NCBI GenBank assembly: GCA_965153455.1
Contig: OZ234496.1
Coordinates: forward strand, 5,279,207 to 5,343,206
Source: Sphagnum compactum
Lineage: Eukaryota; Bryophyta; Sphagnopsida; Sphagnales
DNA: 64,000 nucleotides
Direction: 5' to 3'
The position numbers and the translations under genes were made by a program. Below, piece by piece: positions 12,695-25,900 of the stretch (positions are counted from its first letter, which is position 1; each line of letters starts with the position of its first letter). The notes beneath the pieces were generated by a model. It was not told the DNA's origin. It saw nothing but the letters and a program-made list of their open reading frames with translations, and searched no databases.

Positions 12695-15600
12695 GAAGGA
12701 GGGTTCCCTAGACCCTAAACCTCATGTTGTAGACTGGGATGGCATAGCAACCAGACTCAAAAAATGCCCGTCTTTTCCAACTTCCAATGCAAACTATACT
12801 AATGAAGTTTGGAGGCGGCAATCTAGGCACCAAATGATGGTGTGCATTCTTGAGGTCCAATACATGTATTTTAATCAACCCCCAAAGTACATATTCTTAA
12901 TATGCAAGTTCTACTAGTTTGCAAAGGTACATGTTTCTTGATGATTTTGGCCTCTTGGATACAAAGGCTTACCTTTTTTTATTTGGTTTGGGATATAAGC
13001 AAACTTGGCTCAATTGGGTTGGGGTTAGAAGTTCAAAGTTAAGGGATTTGGAAAGTTTAGGGTATATGTTTAGGGTTTTGGAAAGATTAAGATTCAAGAT
13101 TTAAGGTTTTGATCAATTGGTCTTCTTACTATCTCGGACTCTATATGCCCATCATATAGTAGTCTATTTGTGCATATTGTAGTAGGTTATTGTTTTTGGT
13201 AATTGCAAAGCTTTTCCAATTATTCTTTGTGCATATCATTTTCATGTCCTTTACATGTGGTTGCGTGTTGTTGAATGGGGTCACTCACTAATTCATGCAT
13301 TAACACTAGAAGTTCTAGTAGAAGCGTGCCCCATTGTCTTACAATTTGGATATATTTTTTCCAATTTTTGTACTTTGAGAATTGAGTTTGTAATGAGCCT
13401 ATTTGTAAAGATTGCATGTACTTGAACTACGATGACAATAAATATACTAACAATTGTGTGATGAACATTGGACTTTAATGTAATCAAAGGTAATATTAAC
13501 ATTCCTAATAATGTTGTTTCAATCAATCACTAGAGGTCAATTCACACTTGTTGGTAACACAAGTGATAACTTAATAATTTGCAATCTTTACTCATATATA
13601 ACATGGTTTTTTAAAACATAGCATACATGGCATGGTGGCATGGCAAACTTTCAATAGTGATATCATTGAATGATAATGTAAATTGTAAATTATTAACAAG
13701 TTAATAAAATCTTCAAATTATATACATTCACATGTTTATCATAATTGGTATCTTATTAGTTTTGCACCTAAGATGGTTGACTACCAATCCATTGTCAAAC
13801 TTATTTCTAGCATGGTGCTTGTTTAAGTTGTTTTCTTCCATGCTCAAATTTCATGTTGTGTCAGTTGTTCATGGCACAGATGTAAACTTTCATTTGCACA
13901 AATAAACTTTCTTCACACATCCTAACATAGTTTTGGGCAATCGATAATACAAATTCTTAGTCACAACAACAAGGATTGTAGGGAGAAGGAGAGGTGAGGG
14001 ACGAATTTGGATGCCACCTTATCAAAAACAATCAAAAGTAGGTGTAATATCATGTGGAGTAGATACAATGCTAGGAGCAACTACAACACCAAAGATAAAT
14101 GCTAAACCTTAACACCAAAGACAAGGTGATTGGGAACATTCAAAAGTCTTGTCATTAATTCAATGCAAGAAATTGGAGCACATAGCTACAAAAGAATTGG
14201 TCAAATTGCACTCTCACATGGTACTTACCACACAAAAATGGGATAAAATTGTTGATGAATTGTAAAAGATCAAAAAATTGAAAATCATTTGCAACAAAAA
14301 ATGTGCAAAGATAAATAAAATAGTCTGAATTTTGACTACAAGAAAGTCTTAGATTATTAAGTGGGGACCAATGACCACATTTCATTATGAGATTTGTTTA
14401 TGAAAAATTGCAATCAACACCATTTTCTAAGACAATTCGAATTCTACAACGTTGTTCGACCATTTCAAAAAAAGAAGACAATCTACACACTTAGATTTGT
14501 GATAGAGGTTCAAACTAAAGGCAATGTAATTTACATGCCACCAAGAGCACATGATTAGAAGATAATTTCATATTTTAGATGTTGATGATGCGAGAACTTT
14601 TGGGAAACAATTACATGCTACAAAAAAATGCAAATGATGAATTGCAAGTTACAAATGCATGAGTACAAAGGTTTCATGGGAATTTCATAAACCTAGATGA
14701 TTATTTGTAGTCTAGCCAACTTGGCAATCAACACTACAATTTTGTCAATCTTGTGAACATTACATTAATTACAACAGCTACAAGTCATCCAATAAGACCA
14801 ATAGCACATGTAGCACATGCATTAAATGTAAGAGATCAAACATATTTTCTTCAATCATTGAAACTTCAAACAAAAACATCAAATCCATCATTGACACTAT
14901 GGAATGCATGAATGTCACATAATTTGAGATTGAAAATTGTTGTGACAAAGTCTAATCACACATAACTAGGAGCAAAACTATAGTATTTTCAGGCTAGAGA
15001 CAAGAAAATTCATCAAGCACCAAAAAGAACTTTGTTAATGTTCTAGCAAATTTGAGTTCAACAATGTGCCATGCATTCATTCAAGACAAAATATAGATGC
15101 TTCCACTTGTGGACCTACTTTCAGATTTTTCCAAATATTCAAATCTAGAAGCTACCAACATACATATAATAAATGATGACAATAACAATGAAAAACACAC
15201 TTAAAAAGACAATGATACATATATGAAAGATTACAAACCTTTGAATTCAATGTCTTGAAACTTGTTGCATGTGCATTCTAGCTAAAAAAATAAAGTCATA
15301 ATCTATTCATCACTTTGTGAAAGAATTTATTCAATTTTAACATCAAAGTTTACATTTGTTGTTCATGCCTCTCTTTGCACCTTGCTATGGTCAATAAAAA
15401 ACCCGCATCATATCAAATATTGCATTTGCAAAACTACTTCAAGAATTGCACCAAAAGAACAAACTTTAATTAATGCATTGCAAATAGCACAAGGAGTTTA
15501 ACTAAAAGATAAAGCTTGGAACACAAAGAAAAATATGACTCATAACAAGGATCTATTCCCAAACACAAAGTGCATTAAATATAACATAGCAAAATTATGA

Positions 15601-17631
15601 AGTGATGAAATTAAATATCTGTAGTTCAAGCACAATGAAATTATGAAAACAAGCTTGAGGATCCATTGCTAGTTGCAATGAACATCAAAGAAGGAACAAA
15701 ATCCAACACCAATCCTAACCATAATGAGCATTAGAAAAAGCAAATGCTCCAGAATTATTTAAACAAAATGAAAGCTTTTAGAATGATGATACATCATCTA
15801 TGCTTCTAAAATGATGGTGCAATGTCATGCATGTAGTGATAATTAAACCTTTTGGCCAAGAAGATCCATCATGAATTTAAAAAAATGACACACAATAGTA
15901 AGGACAATAGAAATAGGGCAGTAAGTAGGGTTTATCATTTTTAGGTAATCACGAATGATAGTAACCCAAATGGTTGTGAGTAGTTAAATATTAACCTAAT
16001 TAGATATGTCATGTGTGGATAGAAATAATGAATGATTGATTAATTAAAACATGAAAATGAATTAATGACTTGTGAGTCAAATTAGTAATTACTTTATCTA
16101 CTAATTAACTATCATTTTTGGTTATAATAATTGTGAATTAACTTTTAGTCTAGTTGTGGAAAAGGAACTTAGGTCGTATTATCCCACAAGGAAAACCTAT
16201 AGATCCTTTTAGCTTAATAAGTCATAGCTTCGTTTGTAGTTCATCCATGGGATAGAAGTTAGTTTCATATTGCAAAGCCTTGTATATATATAAACAAGGA
16301 TGAAAATCATATTCCTTTTAGTTCTTGATAAAGTTTGTTCAAAGAAAAAAGAAGAAATAGACAATATTTTTGTGTTGCCTATAATATAAAAACTTTTCGA
16401 TTTAAAGTCTTTTGCCCTAAAATGATAGGGAGCATAAGAAATTCAAGTCTTTATTCATATGGCATCCACAAGCAGAAAAGTGGTCACCATGTGAAAAGAT
16501 CTTTGAAGATCTTGATCTTATCATCACTTTCATATATGAACAATTTAACACACTACCTACTCAATAACCTTTTGCATAACATCAATTTATTTGGCATACA
16601 ATATGCCAAACTCCATCCAATTTTTAACATTATGTTTATGAAAATTTCATTGATGAAATTTATCACATGTAATTGAACATATGAATAGATCGTGGTTATG
16701 GATCAAATTGACCACATAAACCCAAGTATAGGTAAATGAATCATTCGATGAACTTCAACAACATGGATGAAATTGAAGTTCAAGAATCAGATTAAACATG
16801 AAGGGAAAACAAACACATGAACAAGGGATGAAATTGATGAAACAAACAAAAACCTATCACATGGATGAAGTTACATTCATGAAATTTACCACACAAATCA
16901 AATTGCAAATGAATGAAAATGAATTTCATTAATGAAAATTAAAGCATCAATGAAGTTGATAAAACGAATGATAAAAGAAACCTTATGGATGAAAATTGAA
17001 ATGAAAAAAATTAATGTGATCGAATAATGAAAGTCTGCAACATGGACGAAATTACATTTATGGATGAAAATGATCATCATCCATATTCGTCTATCTAGTT
17101 TTGTGAAGCCTCCCTTCTCTAAACCTACCCTTTTGCTTGCAAATCAAGAAGTTAAAAGGTAGTAATTACTAAATTACCTTTAACCTCTTTGAATTACTCT
17201 TTGTGCACATTATTTCACAAGTGGAAGAATGGTCCAAAAACATGAATATGTGAGAACTTGATATTTTTTTGTTTTTCCATTTCTATCCGTGAATTTATTT
17301 TTGGGCAATTTTAGTTTTAATTTTGTCCTGTTTCCTCTTAATTTGTTGAAATGGGATTAGAGTTGACATGTATGTGTTATTTGTACATATTGTGACTATA
17401 CACACCATTTCAACACATGTTTGTCAAATTAAGTAATTAAAATTGAAGATTCCATGTCAAAAATGGAATATTCCAAAAATATTCCCGATTTTCCTTCACA
17501 CAACTTTGTTGTTTGAAAATGGTACCTTTTGAAAATTTCAACATTTGTGCAAATGAATGATTTAATTGATAATTTAATTAAAGCGCATTACCCAATTAAA
17601 ATATGGGTCAAATGTTGTGACTCTACGAGCG

Positions 17632-17667
<36 letters not shown>

Positions 17668-18240
17668 CAAATGTCCAATGTTGCATTATTGTTAGCATCT
17701 CAAGAGGGATTTAATATTAAATGGTGACAAGTTTTTAGAACCTTTTTAAATATTAAAAAAAACTAGTTAAAAAAGTGCTACCAAACCAAAATCAAAATCA
17801 AAATGTGGCAAAAAGTTTTTCAATTTTATTTTCAAAATTTGGTGATTTTTTCAAAGAAACTATGAATATTGCAACATAATATTTTTATTTTATTTTCATT
17901 TTTCATATTTTGCCAAATTTTGCCCCCAAAAAAAAACATTCGACCTTTTAAAAATAAAATAAAAAATTGTTTTCTCAATTTTGGTGATGAAGTCAAAGTG
18001 GTGATATTCCATAGGAAGATTTAGCCAAATTTGGCTACAAGTTTAAATATGAAAAAAAAATCATGAAACATTCTTCTATATTTTTGACTACCTACTTGAA
18101 CCATGTGTAGAAAGAAATATGGCGATTTTCTTAAAATTTGATCTAATTATTATGGCTGTTGAAAATCTGAAAAAAAAGCCCTTGATTTTAGCACTTTTAA
18201 ATTCGTAATATAGTCTTTTTGGCTATTGATAAGTAGGGAG
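12695..18240. other. AT-rich intergenic DNA
   Basis: The first few hundred bases are presumably phosphatase 3' UTR. From 13 to 18.2 kb the sequence is AT-rich, with stops in all frames and no reading frame I could link to a family. A (TA)n microsatellite lies at 17634-17665. Around 15.9-17.1 kb there are runs of ATGAA/TTCAT-type words that look like decayed repeat DNA. Confidence 0.6.
17634..17665. repeat. (TA)n microsatellite
   Basis: Uninterrupted TA dinucleotides, about 16 units, in AT-rich intergenic DNA. Confidence 0.9.
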
Positions 18241-18695
18241 ATCTCGGGAACGGGTCGGGCCGGACCAGGTCCACATGGAAAGTGTAGGCTCTAGGAGGCA
18301 GGTACCTACTACCTACCACTGATTAGGTAGGTACCTACCAGTGGTTTGGTAGGTAGTGTAGGAGTGGTACCGAACTGTGAGCGAGCGTGCACGCAGAGAG
18401 AAGGCCGCTGCGATGCGAAGAAATTTCCTGCGGAAATTCGACGACGAAATCCGAACAAGAATTGCAACGAGTGCATCGTCCGGGGATGCAGAGAATCCGT
18501 TGTTGAAAAATCAAGAAGAAAAAAACAAGGAAGAAGATGATCCGAGGAAGATGGGATTTTGACGGTTTGCTGATCATCATAGAATCTGGTGGTGGTGGTG
18601 GTGGTGGTGCTTCCGAGCGAGTTGGTGAAATGGGTTTTTCGCGGAGTGATGGAGGGAGCAAAGTCGCGCACAAAACAACCAACGACATAAGAAGG
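18240..18695 (+). promoter_or_regulatory. CpG-rich promoter and 5' leader of the 5-phosphatase gene (inferred)
   Basis: Composition shifts abruptly from AT-rich intergenic DNA to CpG-bearing sequence. It begins with a GTACC/TAGGTAGG-rich inverted motif (18299-18360), followed by GA-rich leader-like sequence and a (GGT)n run at about 18590-18608. A candidate donor AAG|GTTTGC lies near 18693 and the main ATG is at 19947, so a 5'-UTR intron of about 1 kb is likely. The leader holds a 49-codon ATG frame at 18413-18562 (MRRNFLRKFDDEIR...), a possible upstream ORF. Confidence 0.5.
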
Positions 18696-19946
18696 TTTGC
18701 TTCCCGAAAGACATTTTGCTTTTTAGGTTTCCTGGCTCCTGTGGATTGGATCTCGAGTTTTTTAATTTTTTTTTTAGAACCCTTTTCGTGAAAGCTTCAT
18801 GGTACTGTGCTTGATTGAAGAAGCTTTTTTTTCATTTGGTTTCATTGCAACAAATGGATCAAAATTGACGACTACCCATTTTTCCTTTTGTGGTTTGTTT
18901 GGTTCACGTAGTACTAATCTTCATGATGATGATGATGATGATGATGATTCATCGATGAGGTATCACATGATTTAGGGTTTTGGTCCATGGGTTATCTAGA
19001 AGAAATGACACTCAAATCCTTCATGCATCCTTTCTGTTCTTCCCTTTGTTTTTGAAAACAGACATGCATCCGGTACTTTGAGGACTGGAGCAGAAAAAAA
19101 TTGCTCTCTGACAACCTCATTTTGGAGGTCTGCAAGTGCTGTTTTCAGCATGTGGGGTTGTTGTCATTCATGATCCTTTGAGAATCCATTTTTCTATTTT
19201 CCTGAAGAGTTGTGACAGTTGCATTTCCAGGGTTACAGGAGCAATAAAAAGGCCATGTACACCTGGTTGTACAAATCATCTTGACATTGCATGGTCATAG
19301 TAGCAAGCTCTTCCCCATTGGAAATCTACAGACTTTGTTCCAGAATTTTGGAAAGGATTACAAATCTAATAATAATAATACTGGTATTCAATTTGTGATG
19401 CCCTTCTTTCTTCCTGTGTAAGAGCATCTCCACTGGTGCTCAGTATGTGGCCTTGCACTGGAAATCTTGGATGAGGTGCAGCAGTCATATCCAGTGGATG
19501 CAAGACTCCTGTGAACCTGGAATAATGCACATCTTCCAGGGCACTGGAGGAGTCCTGGAAGAGTCTGATAAATACAGTTAGATCATATTTTATTGAATGC
19601 TCCGTGTTTCTGATTGGCTAGATAGTTTGATTGGTCCAGGTGGGTTGCTATTAGTGGTCTACCACCTATTTGCAGTCCCCATTTTAGTTTTATGGGTGGG
19701 GTTAGAAAATAGTTCGTAATAACTGAAACTTGGATGTGAGAAATATCTTTGCAGGTTCACATACAGAGCACTCCTGGATCTGCTCTAAGTCCTGATCTGA
19801 TGTCATTGAGCTAGTTGTCACACTGTCTCTCTATCACCTTCTGAGAAGATTGATTCCTGTTGTTGATAATGCACAGATTGGTTCTTTGAAAGTCGTCACC
19901 TAGTAGGGAAATTTTATGCTGTTGACGACGGTGTTTAGAAGGTGGA
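18696..19946 (+). other. Probable 5'-UTR intron and remaining leader of the 5-phosphatase gene
   Basis: No coding frame is supported here. A T-rich stretch follows the candidate donor near 18693. Several CAG acceptors precede 19947, for example after CTTTG near 19754. A (GAT)n run lies at 18922-18948. Exact leader exon boundaries cannot be fixed without transcripts. Confidence 0.45.
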
Positions 19947-22900
19947 ATGATGATTACCGACAAGCAAGGACATGCACCCCAGCAAAGTCAGACCTCTAAT
20001 CACATCCCATCATCCATTGGGCCCTTGATCGATTTTGGAGATGATGAAGAAGACTTGTTTGCCTCTTCCTTTGTGGCAGACACCGGTCAAGCTTCAGATC
20101 CCTTCAACTGGGGTGAAAACAGTCATTACAGTCTTTTGAACATTGCTTCTTCTGAAACACTTGTGTCTGAAGAAGATCTGCCTTTTGGAGGGCCATCTTT
20201 CGGGGAAGGCCTTCACGAAATTCCTCCCACAGTGGGAATTCAAGCAGCCACCATTGAGAATCAGGCAGGGTTTGATGGTATGGATTTGTTGACTGGTTCA
20301 TTTGAGGGTCTGGGCCGAAGTTTCTCCTCACCTTTGAACACCCTTCTTGGGTCTTCCCAAAACACAGATGTTTTCTCAAGACAACATTCTGTAGATGATG
20401 GTGCATTTGAGCCTTTCAATGCGGGACAACCACATTCTGGTGCATCTTGGATTGAACACCCATTCTCTACACCACCGGAGAGCTCCAAGCCAGTTGTGAA
20501 ACCAGTAGGCTCACTCTTTGAGGAATTGCCAGTTGCAGAAGCTTTCACTGTTGTTTCTCTTTCCAGTGCTGAAGGTGCAACCTTCATGCAAGCAGGGCAA
20601 GTGACACAAGAAAGGGCTGCTGCTGTCAATGCCCTTGAAAATACCACCAGCTCTTGCAGAACTGGAGAGCGAGCCAGCCGTTGTGAGGCGGAGGCAGACA
20701 AAACTGTTGTTGGGATCACATCGTATCCAGGAGCTGCAGTGGTGTCTGCCAAGCTTGCCTCAGCAGTCACATTCTCTGAGAACAAGCCTGGTGAGAGCGC
20801 AAAAGCTTCTTGGATCACAAACAGGGGGGGTGTTGTTGACCCAGAAAATTTACCTCCATCAACAACTTCAAATCCTTCTGGGTTGGTTGAGCCTGGGCCC
20901 ATCAAGGTTTCGATGAATGTGAGACGGAGCAATGATTTCTTTGCAGCTGGGGGAGGAAAGGGAGTTTACAAAGCACCATTGAGGGGATACGTCCATGCAG
21001 GACACCCTGTACCATTGGAGCTCCGTCCTCACCCTCTGAAGGACACAAATCTGTCAACTAAAGCTATTGTGTGCACGGAGACTTCAGTATGGGCTGCATC
21101 CGACACTCACCTCCAAGTCTGGGATATTGAAAGTGCAACCAGAGAATGTAGTGCAGCTGTTAACAATTTGACCGGAGATGAAGATGCCGCTGCTTATCAT
21201 GTGCTTCCTGTTCATGGGGAGCCTATTTCATGCTTGGCTATGGATGCAGCCAACCACATTGTGTGGAGTGGTCATAGAGATGGGAAGGTGCAAGGTTGGC
21301 CTATGCAAGTTGAGACTGAAAAGCCCATGACCACCACTGTCCCAATTCTCATGTGGGAGGCACATCAGAGTCCAGTGACTGCCATTGCAGTCTCTTCATA
21401 TGGTAGGATGGAAGAAGCATTCTGCACTTAAACCATTCTCACAGGTCTTTGATCATTGTTCTTCCTCATGTGCAAATGTAAGGATGTTGGATGTAAATCT
21501 CAATGTTTTGTGTGGGCAGGTGAGCTCTGGGTAGGATCAGAAAGTGGGTTGATAAATGTGTGGCCTTGTGAGGCAACATCTGGTGGCTTAGTCCATGGGC
21601 AGGAAGATGAAATGATAGCAGCTCTTTTCTTCGCAAGATTGTGCATGCCACTGCGTGGATTGATAACTGGAAACAACCCTTCACAGACTGAACTCTACTT
21701 TCTGGTGGCCGAGCACTCAGCTGGCCGCATATGGGCTGGAGGGATCCTCTACATTACTCTCTGGTATGTGCCTTTTTGCTGTGTGCTCAGTTACAAAGAT
21801 CATCTCAGAGTGATGTTGCAACATGGTTTATGTTTTGGTTCTTTCTGTTGTGTCGGCTTTGCTTTCCTTTCTCTTCCTACTTTATACCCATCTTTCTGTT
21901 CTGGGATGTGATTTGATCTGGGCTTCTATTTCTGCCACCTTTCATGTATTCTGAAATCACAGTAAGTGTTTCACTGTCGTGTGACATCTGGAAACAAGTC
22001 GGATTCATCAAACTCTTTCACTATTTGTGTTGTTGGCAGGGATGCACGGACAAGGGAAGCAATGAGGGTGTTTGGAGCTAGTGTGTATTCTGAGCCCATT
22101 GTACCAAACCTGGGTCTTCCACAGGGGACTGAAATACCAACAGACGAGAGGGCATCAAGGAGAGAGAGTGGTTTTGGAGGCTGGTTTCAACTATCTAAAA
22201 GTGTTTTCTCAGGGGCAGCTGATGCAATTCGTCGAGCAGCTGACAGATCTGGGTTTATCTCAGAGGAATCTAGAAAGCTTGAAGCACTGGTGGCCTCAAC
22301 GGATGGAACAGTTTGGGGTGCAGTAGGAAGTGCAACACTTGTGCAGTGGAATCAAGAAGGTGATCGCATGCAAGAGGTGCCAGTGGTGGCAGCTCCAGTG
22401 AAGTGCTTGCTTGTGGTTGGGAGTCGTCTGTGGGCAGGGTGCACTAATGGTAAAGTTCAGGTATGTGATGTGTTGTTACCTCAGTTTTGTCTTTTGAATT
22501 TCTTGCTTGAATAAGGATTTGCAACCCTTTTAGTGTAAGACAGTTGTAATTCAGGTTCTGTATGAAACTTGCAGGTGTTGTCTAGTAAAACTGGCAAGCT
22601 GCTCGGTTCATGGGGTGGGCATCAAACAGCAGTGCTCCAGATGGAAAGGGGTGGAAGCTATGTATTCACACTTGCTGCAAATGGAGGCATCCGTGGCTGG
22701 CATGTAGCATCCCTCAGCCCTCTTGATTCACTTCTCCAGACAGAGCTGTCATCAAGGACTAGCACATTTACTCAGCAGCGGCAACTCAGGTACAGTAGTA
22801 AATCGCTGGAAATAGTTCACTATCCAAACTGTTCTCAGTAGTGAGCCAGATTGAAAGGGTTTAGTGTTTAGGGTTTAGGGTTTAGGCAAATCTCCTGAAG

Positions 22901-25900
22901 AGCCCATAAAATCATATAGTGGGCCAGATCTAAAGGGTTAGGGGTTTAGGGTTTAGGGTTCAAAGATACAAAGCAAATCTCCTCAACAGCCCATAAAATC
23001 ATTTTCACATTTTGCAAATTGATGATACAAAATGTTACAATTGGCACTGCCCCAGAATTAGGTGGAGCATTGCTCCCTTACTCATGATTTTTTTGACCTT
23101 GATCTCAGGGTGTTTGCCGGTACTTGGAATGTGGCCCAAGGAAAGGCTTCAATGCAATCTCTTCAAGCATGGCTGGCAGGCCCGGCAAAACACGCTGGTT
23201 TGATGTTTGTAGGTTTGCAAGAGATGGAGATGGGAGCTGGTGCAATTGGGATGGCGGCTGTGAAGGAGACTGTGAGTCCCAACTTGTGCCTTTGTGTTTG
23301 GAAATAGAACAATCCAGTTTAACACCTCATCTCTCACTTTGCTCCTCCTCTTGAGATATGCACATATGATGCTGCGCAGGTGACTGTGGTTTGGTGATTG
23401 CTCTTGCATCTCTGGGTACATGCTGAACCAACTTGTTTATATGTATTTTGCTACTTTTCTCTGGACCCTTTTGATTCTTTTCCAAATTATGTCTTTGCAG
23501 ACTGAACAGTTTTGATTTTTGCAGGTTGGAGGATTTGTCAACAGAGGCAGTGCAAATGGCCAGTGGTGGCTAGATAGCATTGGGGCTGCAATCGGAGATG
23601 GCAAAGAGTTTGAGCGTGTTGGTTCACGCCAGTTGGCTGGACTCCTCATTGGAGCCTGGTAAGTTCATGTCTGCATTCAAATCATGGGTTTCCACCTTGG
23701 ACTGGGATACCTTTACACATGCTTCAAATCTTGATTCTGCAGCACCAGATCATCATACTTCTAACTTTGTAGAAAATCAAGAAATGTATATATACTGACG
23801 GACTTCTACATACACATGCCTTGGTATGAGCCCTTGTAACTAGTACTAGTGTATCATATGATGGATCACAAATCATCACTGCTGGTGCAGGGTCAGGAAA
23901 CATCTTCGGCCTCATGTAGGAGATGTGGATGCAGGAGCAGTTGCATGTGGATTTGGGCGTACTTTCGGCAACAAAGTAAGTTGTCAAAAGTACTCTATAC
24001 CTCTTCCGGAAGGGTACTTTGATAGTTGCTTTACATCAAGTCTTTTTTCGTTCATGCCTCAACCTTCAAACTTTGGTATCTTCAGAGTGCCTAGCTGATT
24101 ATGAGGAAGCATTATGAATTGCATTTAGCAAAGAACGAAGCAATGTAAGTAAATAGAGGGAGATGTTGCTGTATAGCTGACTTAAGGTAGTGGAGGTGTT
24201 CAGGGAGCAGTTGGTGTAAGAATGATGATCTTCAGGCGCACCATTTGTGTGCTGAATAGCCACTTTGCTGCACATCAGGGGAAAGTTGCTAGTCGAAATT
24301 CTGACTTTGATTATGTCTACAATAACATGACATTTGGACACAAGCCTGGTGCAGTCACAAGTGCTGCTGCAGGTATAATTAACTCTCCATCATATGTGGA
24401 GTTGGGGTTTCATGCGTAATCATCTAATAAAGAAATTGATGCATAATTGGAAGTTTTCCATCCTCATAATACTATTTTATTGATGTGTAGGTTCTAAGCA
24501 TAAACCTGTCTCAAATCTGATCCAAATCCTTTCTTGTATGGAATTTCTTGGATGGTGGAGCAGGGGTATCAACAGCAGTTCAAAACATTCTGCGAGGCAG
24601 CAATCCTAGGAGCTCTAATGGCAGTGAATTTCAAGAAAGCTTCATCGAAGGGGACCTATATATGGTAAGTAAATGACAGAGCCAGAAAATTTCCCAGTGT
24701 TTGATTGGCAGGTCAGTGTGTTGATAAACCCCAAACCCTAAACCTACAATCAAATCCCTCTGAATTGTTAAGGTGAGTCAGTAAACCCTAAACCCTAAAC
24801 CCATAATAAAATCTCTCTGAATTGTTAAGTCAATAAACCCTAAACCTTAAACCTACAATCAAATCTCTCTGAATTGTTAAGGCAAAAACTAATGACTCAC
24901 AGTGGTGGGTAGCAAGCAAGTCAAGGAGTAAGGGTTTCTAAGTGCTGTGCAGAACCATGAGTGGATGCTAATTTCATTTGAAGAATAGAGATGGGTACTA
25001 AGGAATTGAGCATCTGGTGGTGCAGGAAGCTGAGGGCACAGAGGAGGTGACCTCTCCTGACCTCTCGGATGCAGACATCCTGCTTTGGTTTGGTGACTTC
25101 AACTACAGGATTGATGCATCATATGAACAGGCCTTGTCATTGATTGAGAAGAAGTGCTATGATGTGCTGCTTTTAAAGGACCAGTTGAGAAATGAGATGA
25201 GTTCTGGGCGTACCTTCCATGGCATGCGGGAGGGCTTTGTGGGGTTTGCACCCACCTACAAGTTTGACCATGGGAGCCAAGGTATTTTATCACTGAGGCT
25301 GAGACTTTTTTTTGTTGAAGAGGCTGTTGTTTCATTGCAAAAGTATTTGCCAAGTCCTTTGTATGATGCTCAATAACTTGTCTCTTAATGACTGTGGTGG
25401 TTTGCAGCATACGATACAAGTGAGAAGAAGAGAGTACCTGCATACTGTGACCGGGTAGTTTTCCGGGACAGCTTTGACGGGAATGATGTGGTTCAAGCCA
25501 GCAAGCTCTCACACCCTGCCAAAGTCTCTGTTGCTGCGTATGTAGTCACAAAAATAATACCTCTCCTAATGAAGCAGCCAAAGTGTATTAAGCAATTCTA
25601 AAGTTCTGAAACATCATTGTTAGCAAAGTTTTGATATGAAAAATGCATTTGGGTCACCTCTGAATGTAGCTTCTGATTGTCTTTACACTTTGAAAATCTA
25701 GACCATTCAGGACTCACGAGCTATGAATATATTCATTCTTCTACATTACAATAGACTGACTCACAAGAATCACACGTCTGGAATTTACAGGTATGAGGCT
25801 TGCATGGAGGTGACGGATAGTGACCACAAGCCAGTGCGATGCCTTTTTAATGTAGACCTAGCAGTGGTTGATGAAGCTGCTCGGCGGCGACAATTTGGAG

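Noticed and set aside
18309-18688. Minus-strand open frames of 117-120 codons in the 5-phosphatase leader
   Set aside because: They are antisense to a GA- and GGT-rich leader, are low-complexity (Ser/Pro/Thr/Phe) and resemble no family.
20261-20932. 223-codon minus-strand frame
   Set aside because: It lies opposite the long first exon of the 5-phosphatase and is a codon-bias shadow.
22855-23000. A true telomere or chromosome end
   Set aside because: Only a few TTTAGGG units inside an intron of an intact gene.
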